Made by a program: the position numbers and the translations under genes
Shown: one piece after another, positions 12,001 through 20,700 of the stretch
Position numbering within the stretch: position 1 is the stretch's first letter
Layout: the number at the start of each line of letters is the position of its first letter
Notes under the pieces: generated by a model
The model's database searches: none
What the model saw: the letters and a program-made list of their open reading frames with translations, nothing else
What the model was told of the DNA's origin: nothing
Source: Branchipolynoe longqiensis
Lineage: Eukaryota > Annelida > Polychaeta > Phyllodocida > Polynoidae
Reading direction: 5' to 3'
NCBI GenBank assembly: GCA_030323885.1
Contig: CM059190.1
Span: forward strand, 83,320,709-83,384,708
DNA length: 64,000 bases

Positions 12001-14570
12001 TATATAGATTACAGTACTATCTATCTTACAGTTCTGCCTGTCTTACAGTACTACCTGTCTCACAGTACTACTTGGCTTACATTTCTACATGTCTCATGAT
12101 ATGTTGTCTTACAGTTCTGCCTGTCTTACAGTACTACCTGTCTCACAGTACTACTTGGCTTACAGTACTACATGTCTCATAATATGTTGTCTTACAGTAC
12201 TACCTGTCTTACCGTACTATGTGTCTTACAGTGCTACCTGTCTCACAGTACTACATATATTACAGTACTATATATCTTGCAGTCCTGCCTGTTTTGCAGT
12301 ATTATCTGTCTCACAATACTACTTGTCTTACAGTATTAACTGCCTTCATAATTATCAACATTTTCACAAGTGCATAAACCACTTGGGGGGAGAATGTTAA
12401 GACCCACCAAACACTTTATACAAATTATTTTTTAATCGTCAGTCAAATTATTGTAAAATAGCAATATTTGTATTGCACAATATGTGGGGGGAAAATGGTA
12501 TATTTTGTGCACTTGTAAAAATGTTGATAACTTTGAAGGACTTCTAGCAGTTTTGGTTTCGAAAATTTGATGCTGCGGCTTTAATTAAAGTTGCATAGTC
12601 CGATGGTTTTGAATTTCTGTATTTTTTCTGAGATAAATATATTAGATCGATCACTAGTATCTACTTTACATTAGTTCAAAGTTACTTTTATTTTAAATTG
12701 TAAACTTTTGAGATATTTTTAGTGCAAACATGAAAAATTAGTTTTGCCAAGCTTGCCAAAACTCTGACATCATAGACTTCTGCAGTAACAGGTTCTGTTA
12801 AATTGACTCAGTATTGCCTTCTACACAGAAACAAATGCTTAATAAGTGCATCAGTATCTAAGTTAGATATGTAAAATCAAATCTAGATAATTGGTTTGGT
12901 TTTTAAAATTTGATATTTCATCGGACTATGCAGCTTTAATTAAAGATCTCTGCGCCATTTGCTTTCCTACCTGTACGGTGGTTGATTCTTGGAGTTTTAC
13001 ATACTGGCAACATCTAAGGTCATATCAGAACGGGTACCAACTTGTGACAGTGTGCACTTATGGTGACTTCATAGTGCTGCCCCACTGGGAGACCAGGTCA
13101 CCAGCACCATGACCTGATATCCCACTCAGTCACATTATCCTGACACTGAGCCAACTAGTCCTTGCCCTATCCTACTAATGCCGAGCACCTGGCTAGGAAT
13201 TGACAAGCATCAATTTTTAAGTCATCGGTTTGACTCGACCAGGGTTCGAATCCTACAATCTACTTAAGCAGGAGACGAACGCTCAACTCATTCGGTCATC
13301 CCATCTGGTAACCTACCTGTAGGAGGTGGTTAGAGGTGAGGAGACGCGCGATTTGTTCACAGCTACTGTCGCGAGGGGGCGTCTGGTCACATGTCGCTTC
13401 TTCAGCCAATAGGCTTCTCTGCGCAGCAGCCGCTAAAGGAAGTAATAATAATAATAATATAATACAGTATTAATAGCCGAGGTGCACAGACATGAATGCT
13501 TTGTCAGTGATACTTTCTTGAAGAATAGGAGTGATGTTTGCAATGTCAGATGGGGTGTTCGGGATGTATGCTTGGTGTGGATTTTGGGTGGTCCTGGTGG
13601 CTGGGGTGGCTTTCGACACTTCTCACTCCTATGCATCCTCCTCACAATTGTGTGTGCAATGTCACTTGCAATACCATTTCCCCAATTTCATCATCATCTC
13701 CATCACCCTTTATAAATCATCACTTTTGTCTTTTCGACATTTAGACACAGACCTAACTTATTGCTTTCTATTCTAACCCGATCTAACATGTCTTGCCTCT
13801 TTTTAGTTGAATTGGGAATTGGAGTTCTATCCTCCTCATATCTCATTCTCAGCTCTTTGATTCCAACATTTCCTAATCCTATAGTCATTCCTCTGTCAAT
13901 CGATTCTAATGCTCTCCTCATGATCCTTTCTTCTTCTTTTTTTCTTTTTTTGTGACAAGTTTTTTATTCTGCCCATAACGTATAAGCTCCCGTGAGGGTG
14001 CTTGTTTTCAACGCTGGACAGCTGTGATACTGGATTGGTCCCGCACTCAGGAGTGTTTACCTGATCTTTCTCGGGCCAACTCATACAGGTTAAAGATCTA
14101 TGGAGAGTCAATACACCCTTGACGTACATTTTGACTTGACTTTAAAAATTCAGGTAATCGGGGATTCCCATATCTGTCTATATATATATAAATATTTGTT
14201 TGCTTGTGCTTTACGTCCTAGCAACATCTAAGGTCATATCAGAATGGGTACCGACTTGTGACAGTGCGCACTCATGGCGACTTTATACTAGTGCTGCCCC
14301 ACTGGGGAATCAGGCTGCTGGCACCATGACCCGATAGCCCACACAGTCACATTATCCTGATAATGTGCTAACCGGTTCTTGTCCTATCCTATTAATGCTG
14401 AGCGCCAGGCTCAGTAGCAACAAGTATCAATTTTATAAGTCATTGATTTGACTCGGCTGGGCATTGATTTGACTCGGCTGGGATTCGAACTCCCGACCTT
14501 CCGAATGGGAAGCATGCGCTCTACCGATTCGGCCACCGCATCTGGTATCTATATATATATGTAAGACACG

Positions 14571-14633
<63 letters not shown>

Positions 14634-16099
14634 ATGTGTATATATATGATATGTATAGCAGGAATTCAAGACCATATAATGATATATCCACCATGTATAT
14701 CAATTCAAAACCATCAGATCGTGCAGCTTTAACTTTAAGTGCATTTAGTGCTCGCACTCATTGGGACCCAGTCGTCATTGTGTTATTAGGTGCAAAGCTT
14801 TTGAGTTCTGTCATAAATGGCCGTCAGGCTGTAAAAGCCTACCCCGCCTTTGCCGTCACTCCGACGGCCAATCCACTCGAGGCTTAGGCTGGACGGGGCA
14901 GAGGTCGGGGTTGGCGGGGTGTTTGCCCTTTCCCTCCCGGCCCCGCCCCCCCCCCCCCCCGCCCCCACCCCGGGACGCCGGTGTAGGGGGGGGGGCGCGA
15001 CCCCTGGCGTCCAGTACCACAACTAACCACACTTGTTGGTCCGCCACCCGCGCCACTCTCCTAACCAGTCAGTTTCTTGTTTGCCCACCAGGCGGCGCAA
15101 GCGATGAGCAAACGTCTGAATGGGAAGCGGGGGCCGAGGGGGGAGGGGGGGGTCGAGAACGAGGTTCGGGCGAGGCGGGGTCACGGCGCATGCGCGCGCG
15201 CCGCCCGCCGCCACGTGGCGCTTTATTCAAAAGCTTCCAAACCAAACAATTCGGCTATGCTAATTTATTCGCGCTCCTTCCGGGAACAAATCTCATATCC
15301 GGCGCTCCGTGACGGTGCACGGGTGGGCGTAGTTTGTGCGTGCTATTACACTGTGTGACGTCATCGGTGGGCGTGGCTTGTGCGTGTTAGACATTCGATT
15401 CGCCGCCTGCAGAGGGATATGGCCCCAATAACGCCAAGTATGCTAATTAAATAGACATGTTCCAGGGGCCTATCTTCCATATATGCAGGTACGCAGCTGC
15501 GCACCACCTGAAATTACAATTTGATGGGTTTTTTTATATTAAAGTTGCATAGTCCGATAGTTTTGAGTTTCTGTCATTTTTCTTAGATCAATATATTAAA
15601 TTGATTGCTTAGTTTTAAGTAACTTATTTTAAATGTCTAACTTTTGAGATATTCGAAGTACAGTAAAACCTACCTTGGGGACCGACTTTAAGTGATCGAT
15701 TTAGGGAGGTGGTCGGTATGTGGGGGTGGTCGGTTAAGGAGGTTTTACTGTATTGTTCAGAGGAAACAAGATACTGCAATTGAATCCGACAGAACAAACA
15801 ACAAACAAATAAGTTAGATTTGTTTCCATAGGAACAAGCATTTAAAAATGTTGCTAATTTGTTTTTCCAGTTTTTATTACACTTCTCGCGTCCGTCATAT
15901 GTGGTTAAATTAAAAGCCTAACAAAAGAATTGTGGACAAACCTTCCAGAAACATCTTCGTCCTGAGGTAGGCGATAACTAGCCGGAACACCGTCTGACTG
16001 TCTAACTTCCGGTGCAGCGATGACCTGTCAACCGGAAGTAGATTCTCCAATGCCTTGACCTCCGTGCGCAGTTTATCCCGGTACCTCTTTGACTTGTAG
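5973..16099 (-). CDS. bHLH-PAS transcription factor, aryl hydrocarbon receptor-like (partial gene, 5 exons seen)
   Basis: Gene span; exons are listed separately: 16099-15942, 13432-13317, 9336-9247, 8366-8253, 6074-5973. Codon phase agrees at every junction and all introns are GT-AG. Order: bHLH; short linker ending NHLLQ; PAS-A start (ALEGFLLVVTADG..YVS..LGF); rest of PAS-A (VDLMHRCVYSIVHPDD); and the SFLVRIKCFNGTTTGYM strand that follows the PAS-A loop. AHR-class proteins dimerise with ARNT and bind GCGTG-core elements in the nucleus. The LLQALxGF junction and KLD..VxRL..YLR helix 2 favour AHR over SIM, HIF or CLOCK; an AHRR- or Met-like paralogue is possible. First exon(s), PAS-B and the C-terminus are not in the window or were not recognised; the LINE block occupies 1-5945 downstream. 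Confidence 0.8.
6075..6310. other. intron sequence, nothing recognised
   Basis: Intron of the AHR-like gene. It contains a 14-bp C-run near 6169-6182 and otherwise unremarkable A/T-rich DNA. Confidence 0.4.
6311..7034 (+). mobile_element. long MITE of the GTTGCATARTCCGATG family
   Basis: Starts TTAAAGTTGCATAATCCGATG-like at 6311 and ends in the inverse (CATCAGACCATGCAACTTTAA) at about 7032. Its inside differs from the shorter family members: it has TTGGAAAGCCTGCCAAAA, and its right half (6740-7030) matches, inverted, the remnant at 32672-33095. A GTGTG-rich insertion lies at about 6590-6720. Confidence 0.65.
7040..7545 (+). repeat. C-rich (CCCCTCCCCAC)n low-complexity array, left part
   Basis: Strand-biased pyrimidine repeat of CCCCACCCCTC variants. 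It ends in units containing TACATACCTATGTCGACCCC. The same units resume at about 7885 after a SINE, so the SINE split one array. Confidence 0.85.
7546..7880 (+). mobile_element. tRNA-derived SINE, family 1, full length
   Basis: A tRNA-like head (GGCCGAATGTGTCAGAGTG, then B box GGGTTGGAACCC), a conserved body (GTCAAACC..ATGACTT, CTTCCTAGCC, GGATAATGTGACTGAGTGGG) and the tail CCTGATATGACATTAGATG-GTTGTTAGGATATAAAAC, ending in (AAC)n. It lies inside the C-rich array. Transcription by RNA polymerase III from A and B boxes is expected for the family. Confidence 0.85.
7881..8200 (+). repeat. C-rich array, right part, with ~65-bp TACATACCTATGTCGA units
   Basis: Four to five units, each with CTACATACCTATGTCGACC or a variant embedded in CCCCTCCCCAC repeats. 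Continuation of the 7040-7545 array beyond the SINE. Confidence 0.8.
8253..8366 (-). CDS. AHR-like exon (PAS-A, second part)
   Basis: 114 bp, 38 codons, phase 0 at both ends; acceptor CCACCAG before GTGGAC, donor GTGCAG. It encodes VDLMHRCVYSIVHPDDHQEL, equivalent to the AHR stretch [20 protein letters not shown]. The C-rich array starts about 50 bp downstream. Confidence 0.8.
8487..8824 (-). mobile_element. tRNA-derived SINE, family 2, with 13-bp target duplication
   Basis: The minus strand begins GGGACGTAGCTCAGGTGGTA (A box) and continues with TGTGCTGTCCTGTCTGTGGG, GCATATAAAAGACCCCTTGC and a tail AGAGGCATCATTAAATAAAAC. This resembles a SINE widespread in molluscs. The direct repeat TGTTACTTGTTGG flanks it at 8474-8486 and 8825-8837. 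Confidence 0.85.
8859..8929 (+). mobile_element. 5'-truncated family-2 SINE with 15-bp target duplication
   Basis: Only the 3' end remains (AATGTGCTCCAGAGGCGTCG then TTAAATAAAGCAAAC). The perfect repeat CAGTACCCCTTCCTG flanks it at 8844-8858 and 8930-8944, a typical target-primed insertion. Confidence 0.85.
9247..9336 (-). CDS. AHR-like exon (PAS-A start)
   Basis: 90 bp, 30 codons, phase 0 both ends. The acceptor is CTTCTTCTCCCGGCAG and the donor GTAAGG. It encodes ALEGFLLVVTADGTVLYVSK and on to SLGFNQ, the first strands of PAS-A. The 17-bp minisatellite begins only about 26 bp upstream of the acceptor, so the branch point probably lies in or next to the array. Confidence 0.85.
9362..12345 (+). 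repeat. 3-kb minisatellite, 17-bp unit (CAGTACTACCTGTCTTA)
   Basis: About 170 units with variants (ACATGTATT, CTATAATA, GATACAGTACTACCAG) and higher-order blocks, notably at 10400-10870. It is interrupted at 9590-10010 by unique DNA and near 10340-10405 by a copy of the neighbouring exon edge. It lies in an intron of the AHR-like gene. Seventeen is not a multiple of three, so the open frames here are chance. Confidence 0.95.
10340..10405 (-). pseudogene. partial duplicate of the PAS-A exon and its 3' splice site inside the minisatellite
   Basis: The minus strand repeats the acceptor region of the exon at 9336 (GTACTTCTTCTCCCAGCAG) and its first codons (ALE, then D for G, FLLVVT) before running into array sequence. 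A GTAAGA donor-like motif follows at 10339, which would define a 32-nt cryptic exon at 10371-10340. Confidence 0.75.
12400..12582 (+). other. intron sequence with truncated MITE end
   Basis: Mostly unremarkable. The last 40 bp (TTTTGGTTTCGAAAATTTGA then TGCTGCGGCTTTAAT) is the right end of a MITE of the family below, joined head-to-tail to the next copy. Confidence 0.5.
12583..12945 (+). mobile_element. complete MITE, AAAGTTGCATAGTCCGATG family
   Basis: Terminal inverted repeats TTAAAGTTGCATAGTCCGAT and CATCGGACTATGCAGCTTTAA-like, about 360 bp. The core has the palindromic stretch TTGCCAAGCTTGCCAAAA and conserved TTTAAATGGCTAA-like and CTAAGTTAGATATGTA-like blocks. It has no coding capacity. 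Confidence 0.85.
12983..13310 (-). mobile_element. family-1 SINE, minus strand, abutting an exon
   Basis: The plus strand carries the inverted tail (CAACATCTAAGGTCATATCAG) at 13009-13029 and the inverted head with GGTTCGAATCC near 13240 and ACTCATTCGGTCATCCC near 13290-13305. Its head ends about 7-10 bp from the 5' splice site of the exon at 13317-13432. Confidence 0.85.
13317..13432 (-). CDS. AHR-like exon (bHLH-PAS linker)
   Basis: 116 bp: two bases complete a codon from the bHLH exon, then 38 codons ending IARLLTSNHLLQ in phase 0. Acceptor TCCTTTAG, donor GTAGGT. Joined to the next exon it gives HLLQALEGF, aligned with FLLQALNGF of AHR, which is the main support. The linker is acidic/Ser-rich and not otherwise conserved. 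Confidence 0.7.
13650..13925 (-). pseudogene. LINE reverse-transcriptase fragment
   Basis: The minus strand encodes ELRMRYEEDRT, aligning with the LxNLRYADDT palm motif with its aspartates altered, and then LDRVRIESNKLGLCLNVEKT, which matches the following LNxxKTK motif of LINE reverse transcriptases. Short and degenerate; clade unknown. It lies in an intron of the AHR-like gene. Confidence 0.6.
13926..14199. other. intron sequence, unassigned
   Basis: T-rich start and a moderately GC segment without recognised genes. It could be further LINE or SINE remnants. Confidence 0.3.
14200..14548 (-). mobile_element. family-1 SINE, minus strand, with internal duplication
   Basis: Tail inverse at 14205-14240 (TTTACGTCCTAGCAACATCT), head inverse at 14470-14545 (GGGATTCGAACTCCCGACC; CTACCGATTCGGCCACCG). 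A 22-bp segment containing GATTTGACTCGGCTGGG is duplicated at 14446-14483. Confidence 0.85.
14549..14650. repeat. (TA)n(TG)n microsatellite
   Basis: TATATA runs followed by TGTGTG and further TATATA, directly after the SINE head. Confidence 0.9.
14880..15420. promoter_or_regulatory. GC-rich, CpG-dense block with CRE and GCGTG motifs (candidate regulatory region)
   Basis: Composition switches sharply from A/T-rich to GC-rich. It contains a perfect CRE palindrome TGACGTCA near 15357, several GCGTG cores (the AHR:ARNT core) at about 15330-15385 and a GCGCATGCGCGCGCGC stretch near 15190. A segment GGTGGGCGT..TTGTGCGTG is tandemly repeated about 48 bp apart (15320 and 15368). It lies between the bHLH and linker exons. 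Internal promoter/CpG island is an inference; a GC-rich transposon fragment is the alternative. Confidence 0.35.
15538..15658 (+). mobile_element. left part of GTTGCATAGTCCGAT-family MITE
   Basis: Starts AAAGTTGCATAGTCCGATAG and runs to GAGATATTCGAAG, where a small Tigger-like element interrupts it. Confidence 0.8.
15661..15750. mobile_element. 90-bp Tigger/pogo-like mini-MITE with TA target duplication
   Basis: Begins CAGTAAAACC and ends GGTTTTACTG, with TA on each side (15659-15660, 15751-15752). It is almost all inverted repeat (GACCGAC..GGTCGGTTAAGGAGG). It is nested in the MITE before it. Related longer copies are at 59516-59671 and about 59985-60160. Confidence 0.85.
15942..16099 (-). 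CDS. AHR-like exon (bHLH domain)
   Basis: 158 bp. Acceptor GTTTCAG at 16106-16100; one base finishes the previous codon, then YKSKRYRDKLRTEVKALENL (basic region and helix 1), a loop DRSSLHRK and KLDSQTVFRLVIAYLRTKMF (helix 2). It ends with one base of a split codon at a weaker GTTTGT donor. In AHR the basic region reads SKRHRDRLN; here Tyr and Lys replace His and Arg. The exon with the N-terminal start was not found upstream. Confidence 0.8.
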
Positions 16100-16212
16100 C
16101 TGAAACAACGGCCTGATGTTTTCATTAAATTACATTTTTATCAACAGGCTTGCAATGTATTACGGCTTCTTTATTAGTACATTATGATAATCATATTAAC
16201 GTAGACTTAAAC

Positions 16213-16773
16213 TTAAAGCTGCATAATCCGATGAAAGCTTCAACATTTCGAAACCCAAACCTTACAGGGATGTAGCTAGACCTTTAACGATGTGTGCGCC
16301 TAATTTCGGCAGGGGGTTTAAGGGGCCGCTTAAGCTTAAGCTGGCGGATTTTACACATTTTAGACTTGAGTTTTCTGCACTCTGGACTACCACATGCCTC
16401 TTTATTTTTTTTTATTTTTTGTTGTTGTTGACAAAACGATGTGGACGTTTTGGCGTATGCGCATATGCCTAGCTATGCCCCTGACTTATCTAAATTTTGA
16501 TTTTACCCGTCCAATTTAAATTGTTTTGTTGTTTTGTTTGGGGGGGGGGGGGGGTTGCCACTTAGAAGGGAATACTAAATCAGTTTAATAGAACATATTG
16601 ACGCTGACAGTGTCGGAGAATTGATGTGTATGCCCAAATTAATTTAGGATGTTTGCACTTCAAATTACTCCAAAAGTTAGCCATTTAAAATAAAAGATAC
16701 TTCAAACGATTACAATGATCAACATCTTTCTTTTTTTTAAACAGAGATAAACTCAAAACAGTCAGACTGCAAT
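16213..16773 (-). mobile_element. interrupted MITE copy (GTTGCATAGTCCGATG family)
   Basis: Left end AAAGCTGCATAATCCGATG at 16217; body resumes at about 16565 (CAGTTTAATAGAACATATTG) and ends near 16770. About 300 bp of unrelated sequence, including a G-run of about 15 near 16540, is inserted. Confidence 0.65.
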
Positions 16774-17144
16774 ATTAAAGTTGCATAGTCTGATGAAATA
16801 GGAAATTTTCAAAACCAAAACAATTATCTAGATTTGATTTTTACATTTCTAACTTAGATACTGGTGGTGATGCATTTATGCAACATTTGTTTCTGCATAG
16901 AAGGGAATAGGCCGTACTGAGTCAATTTAATAGAACATGTTACTGTAGAGGTCTATGGTGTCGGAGTTTTGGCAAGCTTGCCAAAACTAATTTCCCATGT
17001 TTGCGCTTCAAATATCTCAAAACTTTACCATTTAAAATAAAAGTAACTTTAAACTAATGTAAAGTGGATATTAGTGATTGATCTAATATATTTATCTCAG
17101 AAAAATTACAGAAACTCAAAACCATCGGACTATGCAACTTTAAT
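16774..17144 (-). mobile_element. complete MITE, minus orientation
   Basis: Bounded by TTAAAGTTGCATAGTCTGAT and ATCGGACTATGCAACTTTAA. It contains the core palindrome TTGGCAAGCTTGCCAA near 16970. It directly follows another copy in the same orientation. Confidence 0.9.
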
Positions 17145-17569
17145 AGGATATCATTTCTAGCAAGTAGCAGGCACCACCCGTCAGGGCTGGACAATAAACC
17201 CACAGCTTTATTCGTTTAAACCCCACATAAACCTGGGTAAAATGTTGATGGATGAAGAATTTTCATTTCGCACACAAAACCCCACTATGAATATGTAAGT
17301 CTTTAGGACAGACTGAAAATTCTTTCAAGCGATGATGTTTTTCTAAACTTTTCTGGTAACCTATTTAATAATGTCAGGTTATCGAAGATCTCTCCAGGAG
17401 ATACAGGAATATGTAATAATCTTTGATGAATAAGAATTGACACATACATATACAGATATGTTGGTGTCTGAACGTTGATACTATGATAGCCTTCTTGGTG
17501 GTTAGTGACATTAAACTCTATGTTGTTTTAACAGAACCTCATATAATTTCTGAATAAATGAGGTTTGCT
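17145..17569. other. no feature recognised
   Basis: A/T-rich DNA without coding signals or identifiable repeats. Confidence 0.4.
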
Positions 17570-17720
17570 TGTTTGTTTGGGTTTTACGTCCTGTCAACAT
17601 CTAATGCCATAATAAGAATGGTACGGTCTTGTGACTGTTTGCATTCATAGTGACTTTATAGTGCTGCCCCACTGGGCGACCATGCTGCCAGTAACATGAC
17701 CTGATACCCCACTCACATGG
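17570..17720 (-). mobile_element. family-1 SINE tail half, next to the 45-bp satellite
   Basis: Plus strand GTTTTACGTCCTGTCAACATC through CCACTGGGCGACC to ACATGACCTGATACCCCACTC. The head is missing, and the satellite begins about 57 bp further on. Confidence 0.75.
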
Positions 17721-17776
17721 ACAACTAAGTGTGAATAGGGTGCATGCATCATGGAGCCTAGGTACTGTAATGACTA

Positions 17777-20700
17777 GCATGCCAACCCCACAATGGTAAG
17801 AAGTGTGGGGTTCGAATCTTACACATGTTAGCCCCAGAATGGTAAGAAGTGTGAGTTCGAATCCTACACATGTTAGCCCCAGAATGGTAAGAAGTGTGGG
17901 TTTGAATCCTACACATGTTAGCCCCAGAATGGCAAGAAGTGTGGGTTCAAATCCTACACATGTTAGCCCCAGAATTGTAAGAAGTGTGGGTTCGAATCCT
18001 ACACATGTTAGCCCCAGAATGGTAACAAGTGTGGGTTCGAATCCTACACATGTTAGCCCCAGAATGGCAAGAAGTGTGGGTTCGAATCCTACACATGTTA
18101 GCCCCAGAATGATAAGAAGTGTGGGTTCGAATCCTACACATGTTAGCCCCAGAATGGTAAGAAGTGTGGGTTCGAATCCTACACATGTTAGTCCCAGGAT
18201 GGTAAGAAGTGTGGGTTCGAATCCTACACATGTTAGCCCCAGAATGGTAAGAAGTGTGGGTTCGAATCCTACACATGTTAGCCCCAGAATGGTAAGAACC
18301 GTGGGTTCGAATCCTACACATGTTAGCCCCAGAATGGTAAGAAGTGTGGGTTCGAATCCTACACATGTTAGCCCCAGAATGGTAAGAAGTGTGGGTTCGA
18401 ATCCTACACATGTTAGCCCCAGAATGGTAAGAAGTGTGGGTTCGAACCCTACACATGTTAGCCCAAGAATGGTAAGAAGTGTGGATTCGAATCCTACACA
18501 TGTTAGCCCCAGAATGGCAATAAGTGTGGGTTCGAAGTGTGGGTTCGAACCCTACACATGTTAGCCCCAGAATGCTAAGAAGCGTGAGTTCGAATCCTAC
18601 ACATGTTAGCCCAAGAATGGCAAGAAGTATGGGTTCGAATCCTGCACATGTTAGCCCCAGAATGGTAAGAAGTGTGGGTTCGAATCCTACACATGTTAGC
18701 CCCAGAATGGCAAGAAGTGTGGGTTCGAATCCTACACATGTTAGCCCCAGAATGGTAAGAAGTGTGGGTTCGAATCCTACACATGTTAGCCCCAGAATGG
18801 TAAGAAGTGTGGGTTCGAATCCTACACATGTTAGCCCCAGAATGGTAAGAAGTGTGGGTTCGAATCCTACACATGTTAGCCCCAGAATGGTAAGAAGTGT
18901 GGGTTCGAATCCTACACATGTTAGCCCCAGAATGGTAAGAAGTGTGGGTTCGAATCCTACACATGTGAGCCCCAGAATGGCAAGAAGTGTGGGTTCGAAT
19001 CCTACACATGTTAGCCCCAGAATGGTAAGAAGTGTGGGTTCGAATCCTACACATGTTAGCCCCGAATGGAGAAGTGTGTTCGAATCTAACATGTAGCCCA
19101 TGGTAGAGTGTGGGTTCGAATCCTACACATGTTAGCCCCAGAATGGTAAGAAGTGTGGGTTCGAATCCTACACGTGTTAGCCCCAGAATGGTAAGAAGTG
19201 TGGGTTCGAATCCTACACATGTTAGCCCCAGAATGGTAAGAAGTGTGGGTTCGAATCCTACACATGCTAGCCCCAGACTGGTAAGAAGTGTGGGTTCGAA
19301 TCCTACACATGTTAGCCCCAGAATGGTAAGAAGTGTGGGTTCGAATCCTACACATGTTAGCCCAAGAATGGCAAGGAGTGTGGGTTCGAATCCTACACAT
19401 GTTAGCCCCAGAATGGTAAGAAGTGTGGGTTCGAATCCTACACATGTTAGCCCAAGAATGGTAAGAAGTGTGGGTTCGAATCCTACACATGTTACCCCCA
19501 GAATGGCAATATGTGTGGGTTCGAAGTGTGGGTTCGAACCCTACACATGTTAGCCCCAGAATGCTAAGAAGTGTGAGTTCGAATCCTACACATGTTAGCC
19601 CCAGAATGGCAAGAAGTGTGGGTTCGAATCCTACACATGTTAGCCCCAGAATGGCAAGAAGTGTGGGTTCGAATCCTACACATGTTAGCCCCAGAATGGT
19701 AAGAAGTGTGGGTTTGAATCGTACACATGTTAGCCCCAGAATGGTAAGAAGTGTGGGTTCGAATCCTACACATGTTAGCCCCAGAATGGTAAGAAGTGTG
19801 GGTTCGAATCCTATGCATGTTAGCCCCAGACTGGTAAGAAGTGTAGGTTCGAATCCTACACATGTTAGCCCCAGAATGGTAAGAAGTGTGGGTTCGAATC
19901 CTACACATGTTAGCCCCAGAATGGAAAGAAGTGTGGGTTCGAATCCTACACATGTTAGCCCCAGAATGGTAAGAAGTGTGGGTTCGAATCCTACACATGT
20001 TAGCCCAAGAATGGTAAGAAGTGTGGGTTCGAATCCTACACATGTTACCCCCAGAATGGCAATAAGTGTGGGTTCGAAGTGTGGGTTCGAACCCTACACA
20101 TGTTAGCCCCAGAATGCTAAGAAGTGTGAGTTCGAATCCTACACATGTTAGCCCCAGAATGGCAAGAAGTGTGGGTTCGAATCCTACACATGTTAGCCCC
20201 AGAATGGCAAGAAGTGTGGGTTCGAATCGTACACATGTTAGCCCCAGAATGGTAAGAAGTGTGGGTTTGAATCGTACACATGTTAGCCCCAGAATGGCAA
20301 GAAGTGTGGGTTCGAATCCTACACATGTTAGCCCCAGAATGGCAAGAAGTGTCGGTTCGAATCCTACACATGTTAGCCCCAGAATGGCAAGAAGTGTGGG
20401 TTCGAATCCTACGCATGTTAGCCCCAGAATGGCAAGAAGTGTGGGTTCGAATCCTACACATGTTAGCCCCAGAATGGCAAGAAGTGTGGGTTCGAATCCT
20501 ACACATGTTAGCCCCAGAATGGCAAGAAGTGTGGATTCGAATCCTACACATGTTAGCCCCAGAATGGCAAGAAGTGTCGGTTCGAATCCTACACATGTTA
20601 GCCCCAGAATGGCAAGAAGTGTGGGTTCGAATCGTACACATGTTAGCCCCAGAATGGCAAGAAGTGTGGGTTCGAATCCTACACATGTTAGCCCCAGAAT

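Noticed and set aside
15320..15390. Full xenobiotic response elements
   Set aside because: GCGTG cores are present, but the 5' T of TNGCGTG is missing in the copies I checked.
16960..16990. NFI site (TTGGC-N5-GCCAA) in the MITE core palindrome
   Set aside because: Spacing is six bases, not five, so it is not a canonical NFI site.
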